A stretch of DNA of 64,000 nucleotides, from NCBI GenBank assembly GCA_964442605.1, contig CAYTZR010000001.1:1-64000 (forward strand), in the 5' to 3' direction. The notes below the pieces were generated by a model that was not told where the DNA came from, ran no database searches, and saw only the letters and a program-made list of their open reading frames with translations. How positions within the stretch are numbered: position 1 is the first letter of the stretch; the number at the start of each line of letters is the position of its first letter. The stretch is from Monoglobus sp964442605. GTDB lineage: Bacteria; Bacillota; Clostridia; Monoglobales; Monoglobaceae. Positions 35,734 to 45,028 of the stretch are shown here, piece after piece. The position numbers and the translations under genes are program-made.

Positions 35734-36327
35734 ATGAAAACATATATTTTGGCAAGTAAAAATAAACATAAGGCAGAAGAAATAAAACAAATACTGGGAG
35801 AAGATTATGAAATAAAAACAATGAGCGAGGTTGGGCTTGAAAATTTTGAAATAAAAGAAGATGGAAAAACATTTGAAGAAAACGCCGCAAAAAAGGCAAT
35901 TCAGGTTTATAATTTAATTAAAATGCCCACTATTGCCGATGATAGCGGATTATGTGTTGATTATTTAGACGGTGCGCCCGGAATATATACCGCGAGATTT
36001 GCCGGAAAAAACGCGAGCGATAATGATAATATAAATAAATTGTTAAAGGAACTTGACGGAGTAAGCTTTGAAAAAAGAAAAGCTAAATTTGTTTGCGTTA
36101 TAGCATTTATTGAAAGTAATGAAAAGCCAAAATTTTTCAGGGGTGAATGTTCCGGATTTATTACAGATAAAAGATTTGGCAAATCGGGATTTGGTTATGA
36201 TCCGATTTTTTATTATCCGGAATTTAATTGTACCCTGGCAGGGCTAGAAATAGAAGAAAAAAATAAAATAAGTCACAGATATAAAGCATTGAAAAAATTT
36301 TCCGACAGTATAAATAAAAAAATATAA
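35734..36327 (+). CDS. rdgB: XTP/dITP diphosphatase (Ham1/RdgB family)
   Basis: 197 aa. House-cleaning pyrophosphatase removing inosine and xanthosine triphosphates. ASKNKHKAEEIKQIL at the N terminus, DDSGLCVDYLDGAPGIYTARFAG near 68 with the metal-binding Asp pair, and GFGYDPIF near 152. Co-directional with rsmA with GGGAG before the ATG. Confidence 0.94.
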   Translation: MKTYILASKNKHKAEEIKQILGEDYEIKTMSEVGLENFEIKEDGKTFEENAAKKAIQVYNLIKMPTIADDSGLCVDYLDGAPGIYTARFAGKNASDNDNINKLLKELDGVSFEKRKAKFVCVIAFIESNEKPKFFRGECSGFITDKRFGKSGFGYDPIFYYPEFNCTLAGLEIEEKNKISHRYKALKKFSDSINKKI

Positions 36328-36347
36328 TAAATTATTTTTTATATAAA

Positions 36348-36363
36348 TGTTTCATGTGAAACA
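36348..36363. promoter_or_regulatory. parS-like ParB-binding site 1
   Basis: TGTTTCATGTGAAACA, one mismatch from the Bacillus-type consensus TGTTNCACGTGAAACA. It lies between rdgB and parA. Confidence 0.8.
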
Positions 36364-36397
36364 TTTTTAAAACGACATTATTTTTAAATAAAAACTA

Positions 36398-36425
36398 TTG
36401 AAAAAGTCAATAAATATGTTATAAT
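36398..36425 (+). promoter_or_regulatory. Promoter of parAB
   Basis: TTGAAA, a 16-bp spacer, TATAAT; 31 bp before parA. Confidence 0.65.
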
Positions 36426-36455
36426 TATATTAGAAAAAAAGGACGGTACATATTT

Positions 36456-37220
36456 ATGGGAAAAGTAATAGCTATAGCAAATCAAAAGGGCGGTGTGGGA
36501 AAGACAACTACTGCAATAAATATAAGCGCCTGTTTGGGAACTAAAAATAAAAAAGTTTTGCTTATTGATACAGATCCTCAGGCTAATGCTACCGGCGGCG
36601 TTGGAATAAATTATGAAGAAGCGGAATATACGAGCTATGATTTTATTGTTGGTGATACAGATATTACCGATGTTATAATAAAAACCAAATTTAAAAATCT
36701 TTATTTATGTTCCGGAGATTTAAATTTAGCTGGTGCCGATTTGGAATTAAGTAATGAGGATAATCGGGAATTTAAGCTAAAAAATCAAATTTATAAAATT
36801 AAAGATGATTTTGATTTCATTATAATTGATTGTCCGCCGTCCTTGGGACTGATTACTTTGAATGCTTTTTCCGCCTGTGACAGTGTTATAATGCCTATTC
36901 AATGTGAATATTATGCCTTGGAGGGATTATCTCAGCTTACAAAAACCATAAAACGAGTAAAGAAAAGTCTTAATAAAAATTTAAGTATCGAAGGTGTTTT
37001 ATTGACGATGTTTGACAGCAGAACAAATTTATCTGTTCAGGTGGTTGAGGAAGTAAAAAAATATTTTTCATCAACTGTTTTTAAAACCATTATACCCAGA
37101 AATGTACGTTTGTCCGAAGCTCCAAGCTATGGAATGCCTATAATATATTACGATAAAAATTCAAAAGGTGCTGAATGTTATAAAAAGCTTGCAGGTGAAA
37201 TAATAAGAAAAAATAAATAA
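36456..37220 (+). CDS. parA: Chromosome-partitioning ATPase ParA (Soj)
   Basis: 254 aa, short form lacking an N-terminal DNA-binding domain, as in chromosomal Soj. Deviant Walker A NQKGGVGKTTTAIN at residues 9-22, DTDPQANATGG near 40, Walker B IIIDCPPSLG near 123. Works with ParB in origin segregation and in setting DnaA activity. Confidence 0.95.
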   Translation: MGKVIAIANQKGGVGKTTTAINISACLGTKNKKVLLIDTDPQANATGGVGINYEEAEYTSYDFIVGDTDITDVIIKTKFKNLYLCSGDLNLAGADLELSNEDNREFKLKNQIYKIKDDFDFIIIDCPPSLGLITLNAFSACDSVIMPIQCEYYALEGLSQLTKTIKRVKKSLNKNLSIEGVLLTMFDSRTNLSVQVVEEVKKYFSSTVFKTIIPRNVRLSEAPSYGMPIIYYDKNSKGAECYKKLAGEIIRKNK

Positions 37221-37236
37221 TGTTTCATATGAAACA
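37221..37236. promoter_or_regulatory. parS-like site 2
   Basis: TGTTTCATATGAAACA, a perfect palindrome with two central changes from the consensus. It starts directly after the parA stop and lies 19 nt before the parB ATG. Confidence 0.65.
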
Positions 37237-37255
37237 TTTTAAAGGATGTGAAAAG

Positions 37256-38161
37256 ATGGCTTCAAGAAGTAAAAAAGCTTTGGGAAAAGGTATAAACGCT
37301 CTGTTTTCGAATATTGACGAAAATATTGAAAATGATGATTTTGATTTATTAAGTGAAATTAATGATGAAAATTCAAATAATGATAATATAAAGCTTATAA
37401 AAATAAGAGATATTGAACCAAATAAAAATCAGCCCAGAAAGAGCTTTGATAAAGAAAAGCTTGAAATACTCAGCAATTCGATTAAGAAACATGGTATTGT
37501 GCAGCCTATTTTGGTGAAGCAAAATTTGAACGGTACATACTTGATTGTAGCCGGTGAAAGACGCTGGAGAGCCGCAAAAATGGCAGGTTTGAAGGAAGTA
37601 CCTTGCATAGTTAAGCAGCTTGAAAACAATTCGGTATTGGAGATAGCTTTAATCGAAAATTTGCAGCGTGAAAATTTAAATCCCATAGAGGAAGCCGAGG
37701 GTTATAAAAATCTTATGGATACCTTTAGCTTGACCCAGGAAGAGGTTGCCGAGCGTGTTGGAAAAAGCCGCAGCGCTGTAGCCAATTCTCTGCGTCTGAA
37801 TAATTTGAGCGAGTCTGTTAAAAAGCTTGTAATAGACAGTAAGCTAAGCCAGGGACATGCCAGAACAATATTGGGAATAACAAATCCGGAAAAACAGCTG
37901 GAAATTGCGGAATTAATTATAAAAAACGGCTTAAATGTAAGACAGGCTGAAAAGATAGTTTCTGATTTATCAAAGCCTAAGCAGCCGATAAAAAAGGTGT
38001 CGGGAATGATGAAAAAATATTTTTCAGAGGTTGAAAATGATTTGACATCACGTTTTGGAACAAAGGTTAAAATAACCGAGGGTGCAAACAAGGGCAAAAT
38101 TGAGATTGAGTATTATTCAAAGGATGACTTGGAAAGAATATTATTTGAATTAAAAAAATAA
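37256..38161 (+). CDS. parB: Chromosome-partitioning protein ParB (Spo0J)
   Basis: 301 aa. N-terminal ASRSKKALGKGINALF is the Soj-stimulating segment; the CTPase/nuclease-like domain has AGERRWRAAKMAG near 101 and ALIENLQRENLNPIEEAEGY near 125; the helix-turn-helix contains TQEEVAERVGKSRSAVANSLRL near 160. The chosen ATG at 37256 follows AAAGGATG; the longer frame from 37220 would begin inside the parS-like site and has no ribosome site. Confidence 0.94.
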   Translation: MASRSKKALGKGINALFSNIDENIENDDFDLLSEINDENSNNDNIKLIKIRDIEPNKNQPRKSFDKEKLEILSNSIKKHGIVQPILVKQNLNGTYLIVAGERRWRAAKMAGLKEVPCIVKQLENNSVLEIALIENLQRENLNPIEEAEGYKNLMDTFSLTQEEVAERVGKSRSAVANSLRLNNLSESVKKLVIDSKLSQGHARTILGITNPEKQLEIAELIIKNGLNVRQAEKIVSDLSKPKQPIKKVSGMMKKYFSEVENDLTSRFGTKVKITEGANKGKIEIEYYSKDDLERILFELKK

Positions 38162-38333
38162 ATATATTCAAAATATCGTATTTTTAAAAAAAGAGAACAC
38201 CTAAAAAAACAGGTATAATTTCAATATTTCAGTATGTATTAATAGAAAAATATTAAAAAAGAATAAAATTGATTTTAGACCTATTTTTTTAAGTTTTAAA
38301 TAATTTTTTAATTTTTCAGGGAAGGTGTAAATT

Positions 38334-38780
38334 TTGAGTGAAAAGAGCTCAACACAAAATTCAAAACAAATTTCTAAGCAAAATAAGAAAAAAAGCAACA
38401 TATTAAATTATGGATTGATAATGATTATATGTGTGATAATTCTGATAATTTTTGCGGCTTTGGCTGATAATCGTGAGGAAGAAATAGATAACAGAATAAT
38501 TGAAACAGAACGTACAAATGAAAGTATACAAAATGAGCTTGTAAATTTAAAAGAAGAAAATTATAAGTTAACAAAGGAAAAAGAGACGAATGATGAAACA
38601 ATTAATGAATATAACGAATATTTGGAAGATTTAAGCAGTATGACAGAGGCATGGAATTTGATAGTATCCAATGATTTGGAAGGAGCCTCAAAAATACTGC
38701 GTAACATGGACATATCGGGATTTGATGAAAATAAAACAGCATATTTCGGAGCTTTATGCAAGCTTGCCGGAATAGAATAA
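38334..38780 (+). CDS. Small membrane protein with coiled coil
   Basis: 148 aa, family not recognised. A polar, Lys/Ser/Gln-rich N-terminal tail (1-24), one transmembrane helix (about 25-44), a charged coiled coil (about 48-100, with ERTNESIQNELVNLKEENYKL) and a short globular end. TTG start with GGGAAGGTG upstream. The topology, close spacing to serS and position after parAB are clear; function is not. DivIC-like septum proteins share this single-pass coiled-coil form, but no DivIC motif was found. Confidence 0.7.
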   Translation: MSEKSSTQNSKQISKQNKKKSNILNYGLIMIICVIILIIFAALADNREEEIDNRIIETERTNESIQNELVNLKEENYKLTKEKETNDETINEYNEYLEDLSSMTEAWNLIVSNDLEGASKILRNMDISGFDENKTAYFGALCKLAGIE

Positions 38781-38823
38781 GCTTAAATATTAAGACATAA
38801 GATAATTTTTGGAGGATTTTAAA

Positions 38824-40098
38824 ATGTTGGACATTAAATTGATAAGAAATGAAACTGAAAGAGTAAAAAAGGCTTTATCACGTAGAAAAGAGAATGTAGA
38901 TATTGACGGTCTTTTGGAACTTGATAATGAAAGGCGCGGACTTTTATTTGAAGCGGAGCAAAAAAAGGCGCAGCAAAATGCTGTGTCAAAGCAGATACCG
39001 CAATTTAAAAAAGAAGGTAAGGACACAACAGAAATATTTGCTCAGATGAAAGAGCTTTCCGATAGTATAAAAGAAGCGGATGAAAAGGTAAGGGAATTGG
39101 ATGAGAAAATACAAAGCATTATGTATACTATTCCAAATATTCCGAACGAAACCGTTCCGGACGGTGATACAGATGAAGATAATGTTGAAATCAGACATTT
39201 CATGGAGCCGACAAAATTTAATTTTGAGCCTAAGGCGCATTGGGATATAGGTAAAAATTTAGGTATACTCGATCCGGAAACTGCCGCAAAAATAACCGGT
39301 GCAAGATTTCATGTGTACAAAAAAGCGGGTGCAAGGCTTGAAAGAGCTATTACTAATTTTTTTCTTGATACTCATACAAGCAATGGATATGAGGAAATTT
39401 TTCCTCCATTTATGGTTCACAGAAACAGTATGATTGGAACAGGACAGCTTCCTAAATTTGAGGAGGACGCATTTAAGGTAGCAAATACCGACTATTTTTT
39501 GGTTCCCACTGCTGAGGTACCGGTTACAAACATGCACAGAGATGAGATATTAAATGGTGATGATCTTCCTATTAAATATTGCGCTTATACCGCTTGCTTT
39601 AGGGCGGAAGCGGGCAGCGCCGGACGAGATACCAGAGGTCTTATAAGACAGCACCAATTCAATAAGGTTGAACTCGTAAAATTTACAAAGCCCGAAAATT
39701 CATACCGTGAACTTGAGGATCTTACAGCAGAGGCGGAGCTTGTACTTCAAAAATTAAATTTACCGTACAGAGTTGTTAAAATTTGTATAGGTGATTTAGG
39801 CTTTACGGCGGCAATGAAATATGATATTGAAGTTTGGATGCCAAGCTATGACAGGTATGTTGAAATTTCTTCATGCTCAAATTTTGAAGACTTTCAAGCG
39901 AGACGCGCAAATATAAAATATAAAAATTCACCAAAAGAAAAAGCACAGTTTGTCCATACATTAAACGGCAGCGGAGTAGCTATCGGCAGGACAACCGCGG
40001 CAATACTTGAAAATTATCAGAACGAGGATGGAAGCGTAACTATACCTGAAATACTTCGTCCTTATATGGGCGGTGAATCAATTATAAAATCCGAATAA
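38824..40098 (+). CDS. serS: Seryl-tRNA synthetase
   Basis: 424 aa. N-terminal tRNA-binding helical arm (about 25-100), class II motif 2 CFRAEAGSAGRDTRGLIRQHQF near 258 and motif 3 NGSGVAIGRTTAAILEN near 382. GGAGG before the ATG at 38824. The 43-bp gap upstream leaves no room for a T-box leader. Ends at a terminator. Confidence 0.97.
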   Translation: MLDIKLIRNETERVKKALSRRKENVDIDGLLELDNERRGLLFEAEQKKAQQNAVSKQIPQFKKEGKDTTEIFAQMKELSDSIKEADEKVRELDEKIQSIMYTIPNIPNETVPDGDTDEDNVEIRHFMEPTKFNFEPKAHWDIGKNLGILDPETAAKITGARFHVYKKAGARLERAITNFFLDTHTSNGYEEIFPPFMVHRNSMIGTGQLPKFEEDAFKVANTDYFLVPTAEVPVTNMHRDEILNGDDLPIKYCAYTACFRAEAGSAGRDTRGLIRQHQFNKVELVKFTKPENSYRELEDLTAEAELVLQKLNLPYRVVKICIGDLGFTAAMKYDIEVWMPSYDRYVEISSCSNFEDFQARRANIKYKNSPKEKAQFVHTLNGSGVAIGRTTAAILENYQNEDGSVTIPEILRPYMGGESIIKSE

Positions 40099-40111
40099 AA
40101 TTAAATAAAAT

Positions 40112-40152
40112 ATTAAGACCGCATGTGTCATAAAGACCATGCGGTCGTTTTA
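40112..40152 (+). terminator. Terminator after serS
   Basis: GACCGCATG and CATGCGGTC form a 9-bp stem followed by GTTTTAT. Confidence 0.88.
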
Positions 40153-40162
40153 TGTCTTATTT

Positions 40163-40178
40163 TGTTTCATATGAAACG
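40163..40178. promoter_or_regulatory. parS-like site 3
   Basis: TGTTTCATATGAAACG, differing from site 2 only in the last base; between convergent serS and queH. Confidence 0.6.
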
Positions 40179-40207
40179 TTATTGTATGAAACTCTTAAAA
40201 CGTAGTT

Positions 40208-40828
40208 TTATGAAAAAGTATTTTTGGAATATATACAGCCGCAGTAATTTTGCCTATATAAATTATATATTTTTGATAACTCAATTGACTGTTTAAAGCC
40301 TTCTCTTTTTTTAAAATCGGACGGAAGAAATTTAACAGAATATTTTTCCGCAAGCATATTGCCGATTTTATTTATTTGTTCCGCATTTTTAAGAGGACTT
40401 ATTGTAAGCGTTGTACAAAAATAATCAAAATTATTTTCTTTTGCCAGAAAAGCGGTTTTATTAAGGCGCAGCTCATAGCATTTAAAGCATCTTATACCTC
40501 CCTCTTTACAATTTTCAAGTCCCTTAGAAATTTCAAAAAACTTATCAGGTTCATAGTCGCAGTCCATTACACCGATTGAATTTTTTGCGGGCATTTCTTT
40601 TATAAGACGTAACTGTTCATTCTTGCGTTTTAAATATTCATTTTTATCGGTTATATTAGGGTTATAATATAACACAGTAATATCAAAATATTCACTTAAA
40701 TATTTTAAAACATAGCTGCTGCAAGGAGCGCAGCAGCTATGTAGCAATAATGTAGTTTTTTTATTTAAATTATTTATTATACTATCAAGTTCTTTTTGAT
40801 AATTAATCTTATTCACGTTAATCTCCAA
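40208..40828 (-). CDS. queH: Epoxyqueuosine reductase QueH
   Basis: 206 aa. Iron-sulfur enzyme completing queuosine in tRNA anticodons (the non-cobalamin alternative to QueG). Cys pairs at LLHSCCAPCS near 33, GGIRCFKCYELRL near 114 and the terminal YCGCIY supply cluster ligands of the former DUF208 family. It stands alone, with no other queuosine gene nearby. Confidence 0.9.
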   Translation of the reverse strand: MEINVNKINYQKELDSIINNLNKKTTLLLHSCCAPCSSYVLKYLSEYFDITVLYYNPNITDKNEYLKRKNEQLRLIKEMPAKNSIGVMDCDYEPDKFFEISKGLENCKEGGIRCFKCYELRLNKTAFLAKENNFDYFCTTLTISPLKNAEQINKIGNMLAEKYSVKFLPSDFKKREGFKQSIELSKIYNLYRQNYCGCIYSKNTFS

Positions 40829-40847
40829 CTAATATTTTTATATAAAA

Positions 40848-41102
40848 TTAATAATTATTTATCTGATTAAAAATTTGATTTGCATCTTTTACGGAAATTT
40901 CATTATTGTCAATCAATGTTTGCAGCTTTAAAGCAATATTTTTCTTTAAAAATAAATTAAATTCATCATACTTTCCATAATATTTAGCAACTTCAGCAGG
41001 TCTTGTACCGTTCATTAACATTTTTTCAATTTCCGATTGCTCTGCGCCTGTTAAAATTGTAAGCAATAAAGTAATATTACCGCTTTCTACGTTACATGGC
41101 AT
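40848..41102 (-). CDS. Small protein of unknown function
   Basis: 84 aa, family not recognised. Mostly helical, with TRPAEVAKYYGKYDEFNLFL in the middle and an acidic N-terminal half. AAAGGAGTG precedes the ATG at 41102; the ORF opens upstream at 41120 without a site. The leader contains an 11-bp inverted repeat. Ends 19 bp before queH begins and may be read through into it. Confidence 0.6.
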   Translation of the reverse strand: MPCNVESGNITLLLTILTGAEQSEIEKMLMNGTRPAEVAKYYGKYDEFNLFLKKNIALKLQTLIDNNEISVKDANQIFNQINNY

Positions 41103-41149
41103 AAAACACACTCCTTTCATAAAAAATTATATTCGTAGTTGCTTATCCT

Positions 41150-41175
41150 TATTATGAAAAGCTGTTTTCATAATA
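41150..41175. promoter_or_regulatory. 11-bp inverted repeat upstream of the 84-aa gene
   Basis: TATTATGAAAA, a 4-nt loop GCTG, then TTTTCATAATA: a perfect inverted repeat 47 bp before the ATG. Either a 5' UTR hairpin or an operator. Confidence 0.6.
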
Positions 41176-41289
41176 CAATTTCTTGTACAATGGTATGATA
41201 ACACTTTTTTGTTAATAATTAATGAACATTAGGTTAATTTTAAATAAATAATTGTGTAAAATTTAAAATTAAAAATTTATATAAAAAAC

Positions 41290-41318
41290 TTGATTTATAT
41301 GATAAAAAATGATATAAT
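41290..41318 (+). promoter_or_regulatory. Promoter of tRNA-Arg
   Basis: TTGATT, a 17-bp spacer, TATAAT; 22 bp before the tRNA. Confidence 0.75.
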
Positions 41319-41340
41319 TAACAAGTTCGAGATTAGGTAT

Positions 41341-41417
41341 GCGCCAGTAGCTCAGCTGGATAGAGTGAACGGCTACGAACCGTTAGGTCGGGGGTTCGAA
41401 TCCCTCCTGGCGCGCCA
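41341..41417 (+). tRNA. tRNA-Arg (ACG)
   Basis: 77 nt with encoded CCA; acceptor GCGCCAG/CTGGCGC; anticodon loop CTACGAA gives ACG, whose A34 is normally deaminated to inosine. Stand-alone. Confidence 0.95.
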
Positions 41418-41489
41418 TATTGAGTGCCATTACAGAATCTTAGTGGTGTAATAGGTACTTGATTTTTTTATTAAAGAATATTTTAATTA

Positions 41490-41516
41490 AAAACACCGGT
41501 CACGCCGGTGTTTTTG
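41490..41516. terminator. Bidirectional terminator between tRNA-Arg and GH13 gene
   Basis: AAACACCGG and CCGGTGTTT around a TCACG loop; A-run on one side and T-run on the other, so it works for both convergent units. Confidence 0.85.
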
Positions 41517-41518
41517 TA

Positions 41519-43507
41519 TTAAAATTTATTTGTGCTTATATAAAATTCGCAGCCGAGAGGTTTAAGGTTTATTTCAACCGTATTATTTTCGCACGATATT
41601 ATATCGGGATCTTTAATACCATGTAAAAACAATGAGAACTCTCCAAGTTCCGATAAATCAATATTTATATGATTTGGTTCAAAGCTTCGGTTTATTGCAC
41701 ATACTGCCAGTTTGTTTTCTGCTTTATTTCCAAATGAATCGGTACCATCGCATGTATATCTTGTGTAGACAAACAGATCTCCTGAGGCGTACAAAGTTTT
41801 GTAGCGTCCGGTTTTAAGACATACATTATTGTTTCTGAGTGTTCCCAAATCAACGTACCACTGCCTTAAATCCGGATCAACGGCTCTCCATGGGTATGTT
41901 CCTCTGTTAAAAGGATCCTTGCTCCCCTGCATACCTACCTCATCACCGTAATATATACATGGAACACCTACAAATGTCATTTGTACAAATGATAAAAGCT
42001 TTAATCTATAGGTTGCAAGCTCTTCATATCCCGAGGTAAGCTTTTGGGTTCCGCAATCGCTTGAAAGACCGCCAAGCACCGTCTTTATACGCATTGTATC
42101 ATGAGTACCGACAATATTCATCAGTGAATGAACAGTCTCTTTGGGATAATTTTCGAATATAGACATAAACTGAGCATTAAGTCTTTGCGCATCAATGCCT
42201 CCGAGCAAAAATGAAATCATATTATCCTTAAAGGGATAGTTCATTACGGAATCCAATTCTTTACCGAATAAATATTTACGCGGTATGTCGTATGAAATCT
42301 TATTTGAGGCATCCTCCCATACTTCACCTATTACAACGGCATCTGAATTTTGTTTCTTTGCTTCTTTTCTCAATATTTGTATAAATTCATCCGGTAGTTC
42401 ATCCGCTACATCCAATCTCCAACCGTAAGCGCCGCGCTTTAACCATGTTTTTATAACAGAATTTTCATTCCTTAAAATATAATCAAGATATGACGGTGTC
42501 ATTTCATTTACATTAGGAAGATTTGTACTGCCCCACCAGCTATTATATTTGGGATAATCCGTAAATTGGTACCATTCCCTGTACTCACTGTTTGGATTTT
42601 TATATGCGCCGACATTGTCGCCGTAACTTCCGTATTTATTAAAATATATGCTGTCCGCTCCGGTATGACTGAAAACACCGTCTAAAATTATTCTTATATC
42701 TCTTTTTTCGGCTTCCTCACAAAGCTGTGTAAAGTCCTCATTGGTTCCGAACATCGGATCGGCATTCATGTAGTCGGCTGTGTCATATTTATGATTTGAG
42801 TATGCATCGAATATGGGATTTAAATAAATAACGCCTACTCCCAAACTTTTTAAATAATCAAGTTTTTTAATTATTCCCTTAAAGTTTCCGCCGTAGAAAT
42901 CATTACAAGCGGGTCCCATTTCATATGGATGTGAATTAAACGAAATCGGCTCGTACCAATCATTGTGTATAATATATTCATTACGTTTTTTTGGAATTTC
43001 ACCGTTCGTATCGCTGTGGTCGCCAAAAAATCTGTCGGTGAAGATTTGATACATTATTCTGCCCTTAAACCAGTCGGGAGTTTTATAATCCTTATCATAT
43101 ACAGTTATCTGATAGCTGAGATTTTTAGGCTCTGTAAGAGTTTGACCGACTCCTCCCAAGCTCTCGTTATTATTTGTGTAGTATACAATATTTTCATCGG
43201 TTTCGACAATAAAGTAATACCATATCAGCTGTCCTGTCTTGGGAGTCGGAATTTCGGCGGTATATATTATATTATTATCATTATATCTATCAAGGCTTAT
43301 ATCGGGGGAGGGTGATAATTTATCTGATTTTATCTTTTGGGTCATATCGTAAATAACCTCTTTATCATCTATCCAAAGCCTTGCCTTAACACTGTCGGGC
43401 TTTTTGTCAGATATTACTTTAAGGCTAAGTAATACACGGCTGTCCGTTGGAACAGCGCCGAACGGCATTCTGTAAGCTGTATCATGTGAATTATGAAAAA
43501 GCTGCAT
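41519..43507 (-). CDS. Glycoside hydrolase family 13 (neopullulanase/maltogenic amylase-like)
   Basis: 662 aa, intracellular (no signal peptide). An N-terminal beta domain (about 1-125) precedes the catalytic barrel: VIYLNPIFDAYSNHKYD near 230, nucleophile Asp in GWRLDVADE near 367, acid/base Glu in VIGEVWED near 393, transition-state Asp in VGTHDTMR near 465. The N domain and the sequence GGNFKGI...YLKSLGVGVIYLNPIF resemble enzymes acting on maltodextrins and cyclodextrins. ATG at 43507 (seven nt after GGAGG) preferred to 43513. Stand-alone gene; the orphan MsmX-type ATPase could serve the matching importer. Confidence 0.9.
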   Translation of the reverse strand: MQLFHNSHDTAYRMPFGAVPTDSRVLLSLKVISDKKPDSVKARLWIDDKEVIYDMTQKIKSDKLSPSPDISLDRYNDNNIIYTAEIPTPKTGQLIWYYFIVETDENIVYYTNNNESLGGVGQTLTEPKNLSYQITVYDKDYKTPDWFKGRIMYQIFTDRFFGDHSDTNGEIPKKRNEYIIHNDWYEPISFNSHPYEMGPACNDFYGGNFKGIIKKLDYLKSLGVGVIYLNPIFDAYSNHKYDTADYMNADPMFGTNEDFTQLCEEAEKRDIRIILDGVFSHTGADSIYFNKYGSYGDNVGAYKNPNSEYREWYQFTDYPKYNSWWGSTNLPNVNEMTPSYLDYILRNENSVIKTWLKRGAYGWRLDVADELPDEFIQILRKEAKKQNSDAVVIGEVWEDASNKISYDIPRKYLFGKELDSVMNYPFKDNMISFLLGGIDAQRLNAQFMSIFENYPKETVHSLMNIVGTHDTMRIKTVLGGLSSDCGTQKLTSGYEELATYRLKLLSFVQMTFVGVPCIYYGDEVGMQGSKDPFNRGTYPWRAVDPDLRQWYVDLGTLRNNNVCLKTGRYKTLYASGDLFVYTRYTCDGTDSFGNKAENKLAVCAINRSFEPNHINIDLSELGEFSLFLHGIKDPDIISCENNTVEINLKPLGCEFYISTNKF

Positions 43508-43702
43508 CTTCATTCCTCCAAAAGAAAATGTAATTCCGTCTAAACATTATACACTATTTTACAATAAATTTCAAATACAAAAGTATTACAATTTAATACT
43601 AAATTATAACCCCCTAAATTAATAATAAAAAATTTCTTTATTATTTATATAATATATGTTAAAATAATATTATATTATTATTTGTATTTGGCGGGTGATA
43701 TT

Positions 43703-44770
43703 ATGGATATAAACGCACGTATAAGAAAAAATATATTAGCCGCTGTAAAAATAGCGGTTGGCAGCTGTGCAGCAATGTACATCGCAACTTTGCTCAATTT
43801 GGAATTTGCCTCATCGGCAGGTTCTGTCGCAATGCTTACAATACTTACCACAAAGTGGGAAACACTGAAGCTTTCCGTTGTCAGAATTATCACATTTTTT
43901 ATAACAGTAGCGCTTTCATATGTATTCTTTGAACATATACCTATAGGAGATTGGGCGGCATACGGATTATTTATGGGTGTTATGTGTATCATGCTTGAGG
44001 TTTTCGGCTGGCGCGCCGCGTTATCCGTAAATGCCGTAATATGTACACATTTTCTCACAACCGACAATTTTACTCCGCAATTTATTTTAAATGAGTTTTC
44101 GATTGTTATACTTGGCATTTCAATTGCGGTAATATTAAATCTATTTCATGATAACAGCAACCAAAAACGGGTTATAATTAATTTGGTGGCTTCAACAGAG
44201 GCGGCTCTTACCGGAATTTTGGGAAAAATCGCCTGTTATTTACAGGATACGCCTGTAAACGGAAATGTTTGGGATGATATAAAGCAGCTGGAAAATGAGC
44301 TTGAGGAGGGTGTGAGCTTGGCTCATGAATATCAGAATAACACGTTTAGCTCGCAGCCCGGATATTATATAGATTATTTTGAAATGAGAATAAAACAGCT
44401 TGATGTTCTGCACAATCTGCATTATGAATTGAAGAGTATACGTGAGATGCCCAAGCAGGCTGAGATAGTGGCGGATTATATTTTATATCTTAAAAATTTT
44501 GTTACCGAAATGAATGATCCGATAAAGCAGATGGAACGGTTAAAAATGATTTTTGACGGTATGAAGAGGGAGGAACTTCCTAAAACTCGCGAGGAATTCG
44601 AGAATAGAGCAAAGCTGTATCACTTATTAATGGATTTAGAGGAATTTCTTGTTTTCAAGCGTCGTTTTATAGTGTCGGCACAAAAGGGAGAGCTTAAAAA
44701 TACCGCGGGGTTTCTTGAAAAAAATTTACCCTTTAAAACTAAAAAGAATAAAAGGAAAAATATAAAATAA
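43703..44770 (+). CDS. Aromatic acid exporter family protein (FUSC/DUF939-like)
   Basis: 355 aa. Four to five N-terminal transmembrane helices (about 15-140) with GSCAAMYIATLLNLEFASSAGSVAML and WRAALSVNAV, followed by a long helical cytoplasmic region with charged coiled-coil character and a basic tail (KKNKRKNIK). This half-size FUSC-like layout matches the Gram-positive ArAE family; the substrate is unknown. ATG at 43703 has GGCGGGTG upstream. Confidence 0.8.
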   Translation: MDINARIRKNILAAVKIAVGSCAAMYIATLLNLEFASSAGSVAMLTILTTKWETLKLSVVRIITFFITVALSYVFFEHIPIGDWAAYGLFMGVMCIMLEVFGWRAALSVNAVICTHFLTTDNFTPQFILNEFSIVILGISIAVILNLFHDNSNQKRVIINLVASTEAALTGILGKIACYLQDTPVNGNVWDDIKQLENELEEGVSLAHEYQNNTFSSQPGYYIDYFEMRIKQLDVLHNLHYELKSIREMPKQAEIVADYILYLKNFVTEMNDPIKQMERLKMIFDGMKREELPKTREEFENRAKLYHLLMDLEEFLVFKRRFIVSAQKGELKNTAGFLEKNLPFKTKKNKRKNIK

Positions 44771-44812
44771 CAGGCTGCCGCATACGCGACAGCCTAATGT
44801 ACAAAAGCTAAA

Positions 44813-44980
44813 TTACGCGGATGGAGCGTCAACCGGACAGACATTTGCACAGTTACCGCACTCTATGCATTCATCAGCATTTATTACATAGGTTGCATCA
44901 CCCTCAGAAATGCAGGAAACAGGACATTCGCTTGCGCAAAGACCACACTTGATGCAATCTTCACTGATATGATAAGCCAT
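44813..44980 (-). CDS. 2[4Fe-4S] ferredoxin
   Basis: 55 aa, below usual ORF cut-offs. Two cluster motifs: CIKCGLCASECP (near 9-20) and CIECGNCANVCP (near 38-49), the classic clostridial ferredoxin spacing. A low-potential electron carrier, the usual donor to [FeFe]-hydrogenases; the hydrogenase operon ends 128 bp upstream on the same strand. It has its own strong promoter. Confidence 0.95.
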   Translation of the reverse strand: MAYHISEDCIKCGLCASECPVSCISEGDATYVINADECIECGNCANVCPVDAPSA

Positions 44981-45028
44981 TGTATTCACCTCTCTATTAT
45001 AAAATTAATCAATTTGAACTACACTTGC

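Noticed and set aside
38781..38823. T-box leader before serS
   Set aside because: Only 43 bp upstream and no T-box core sequence.
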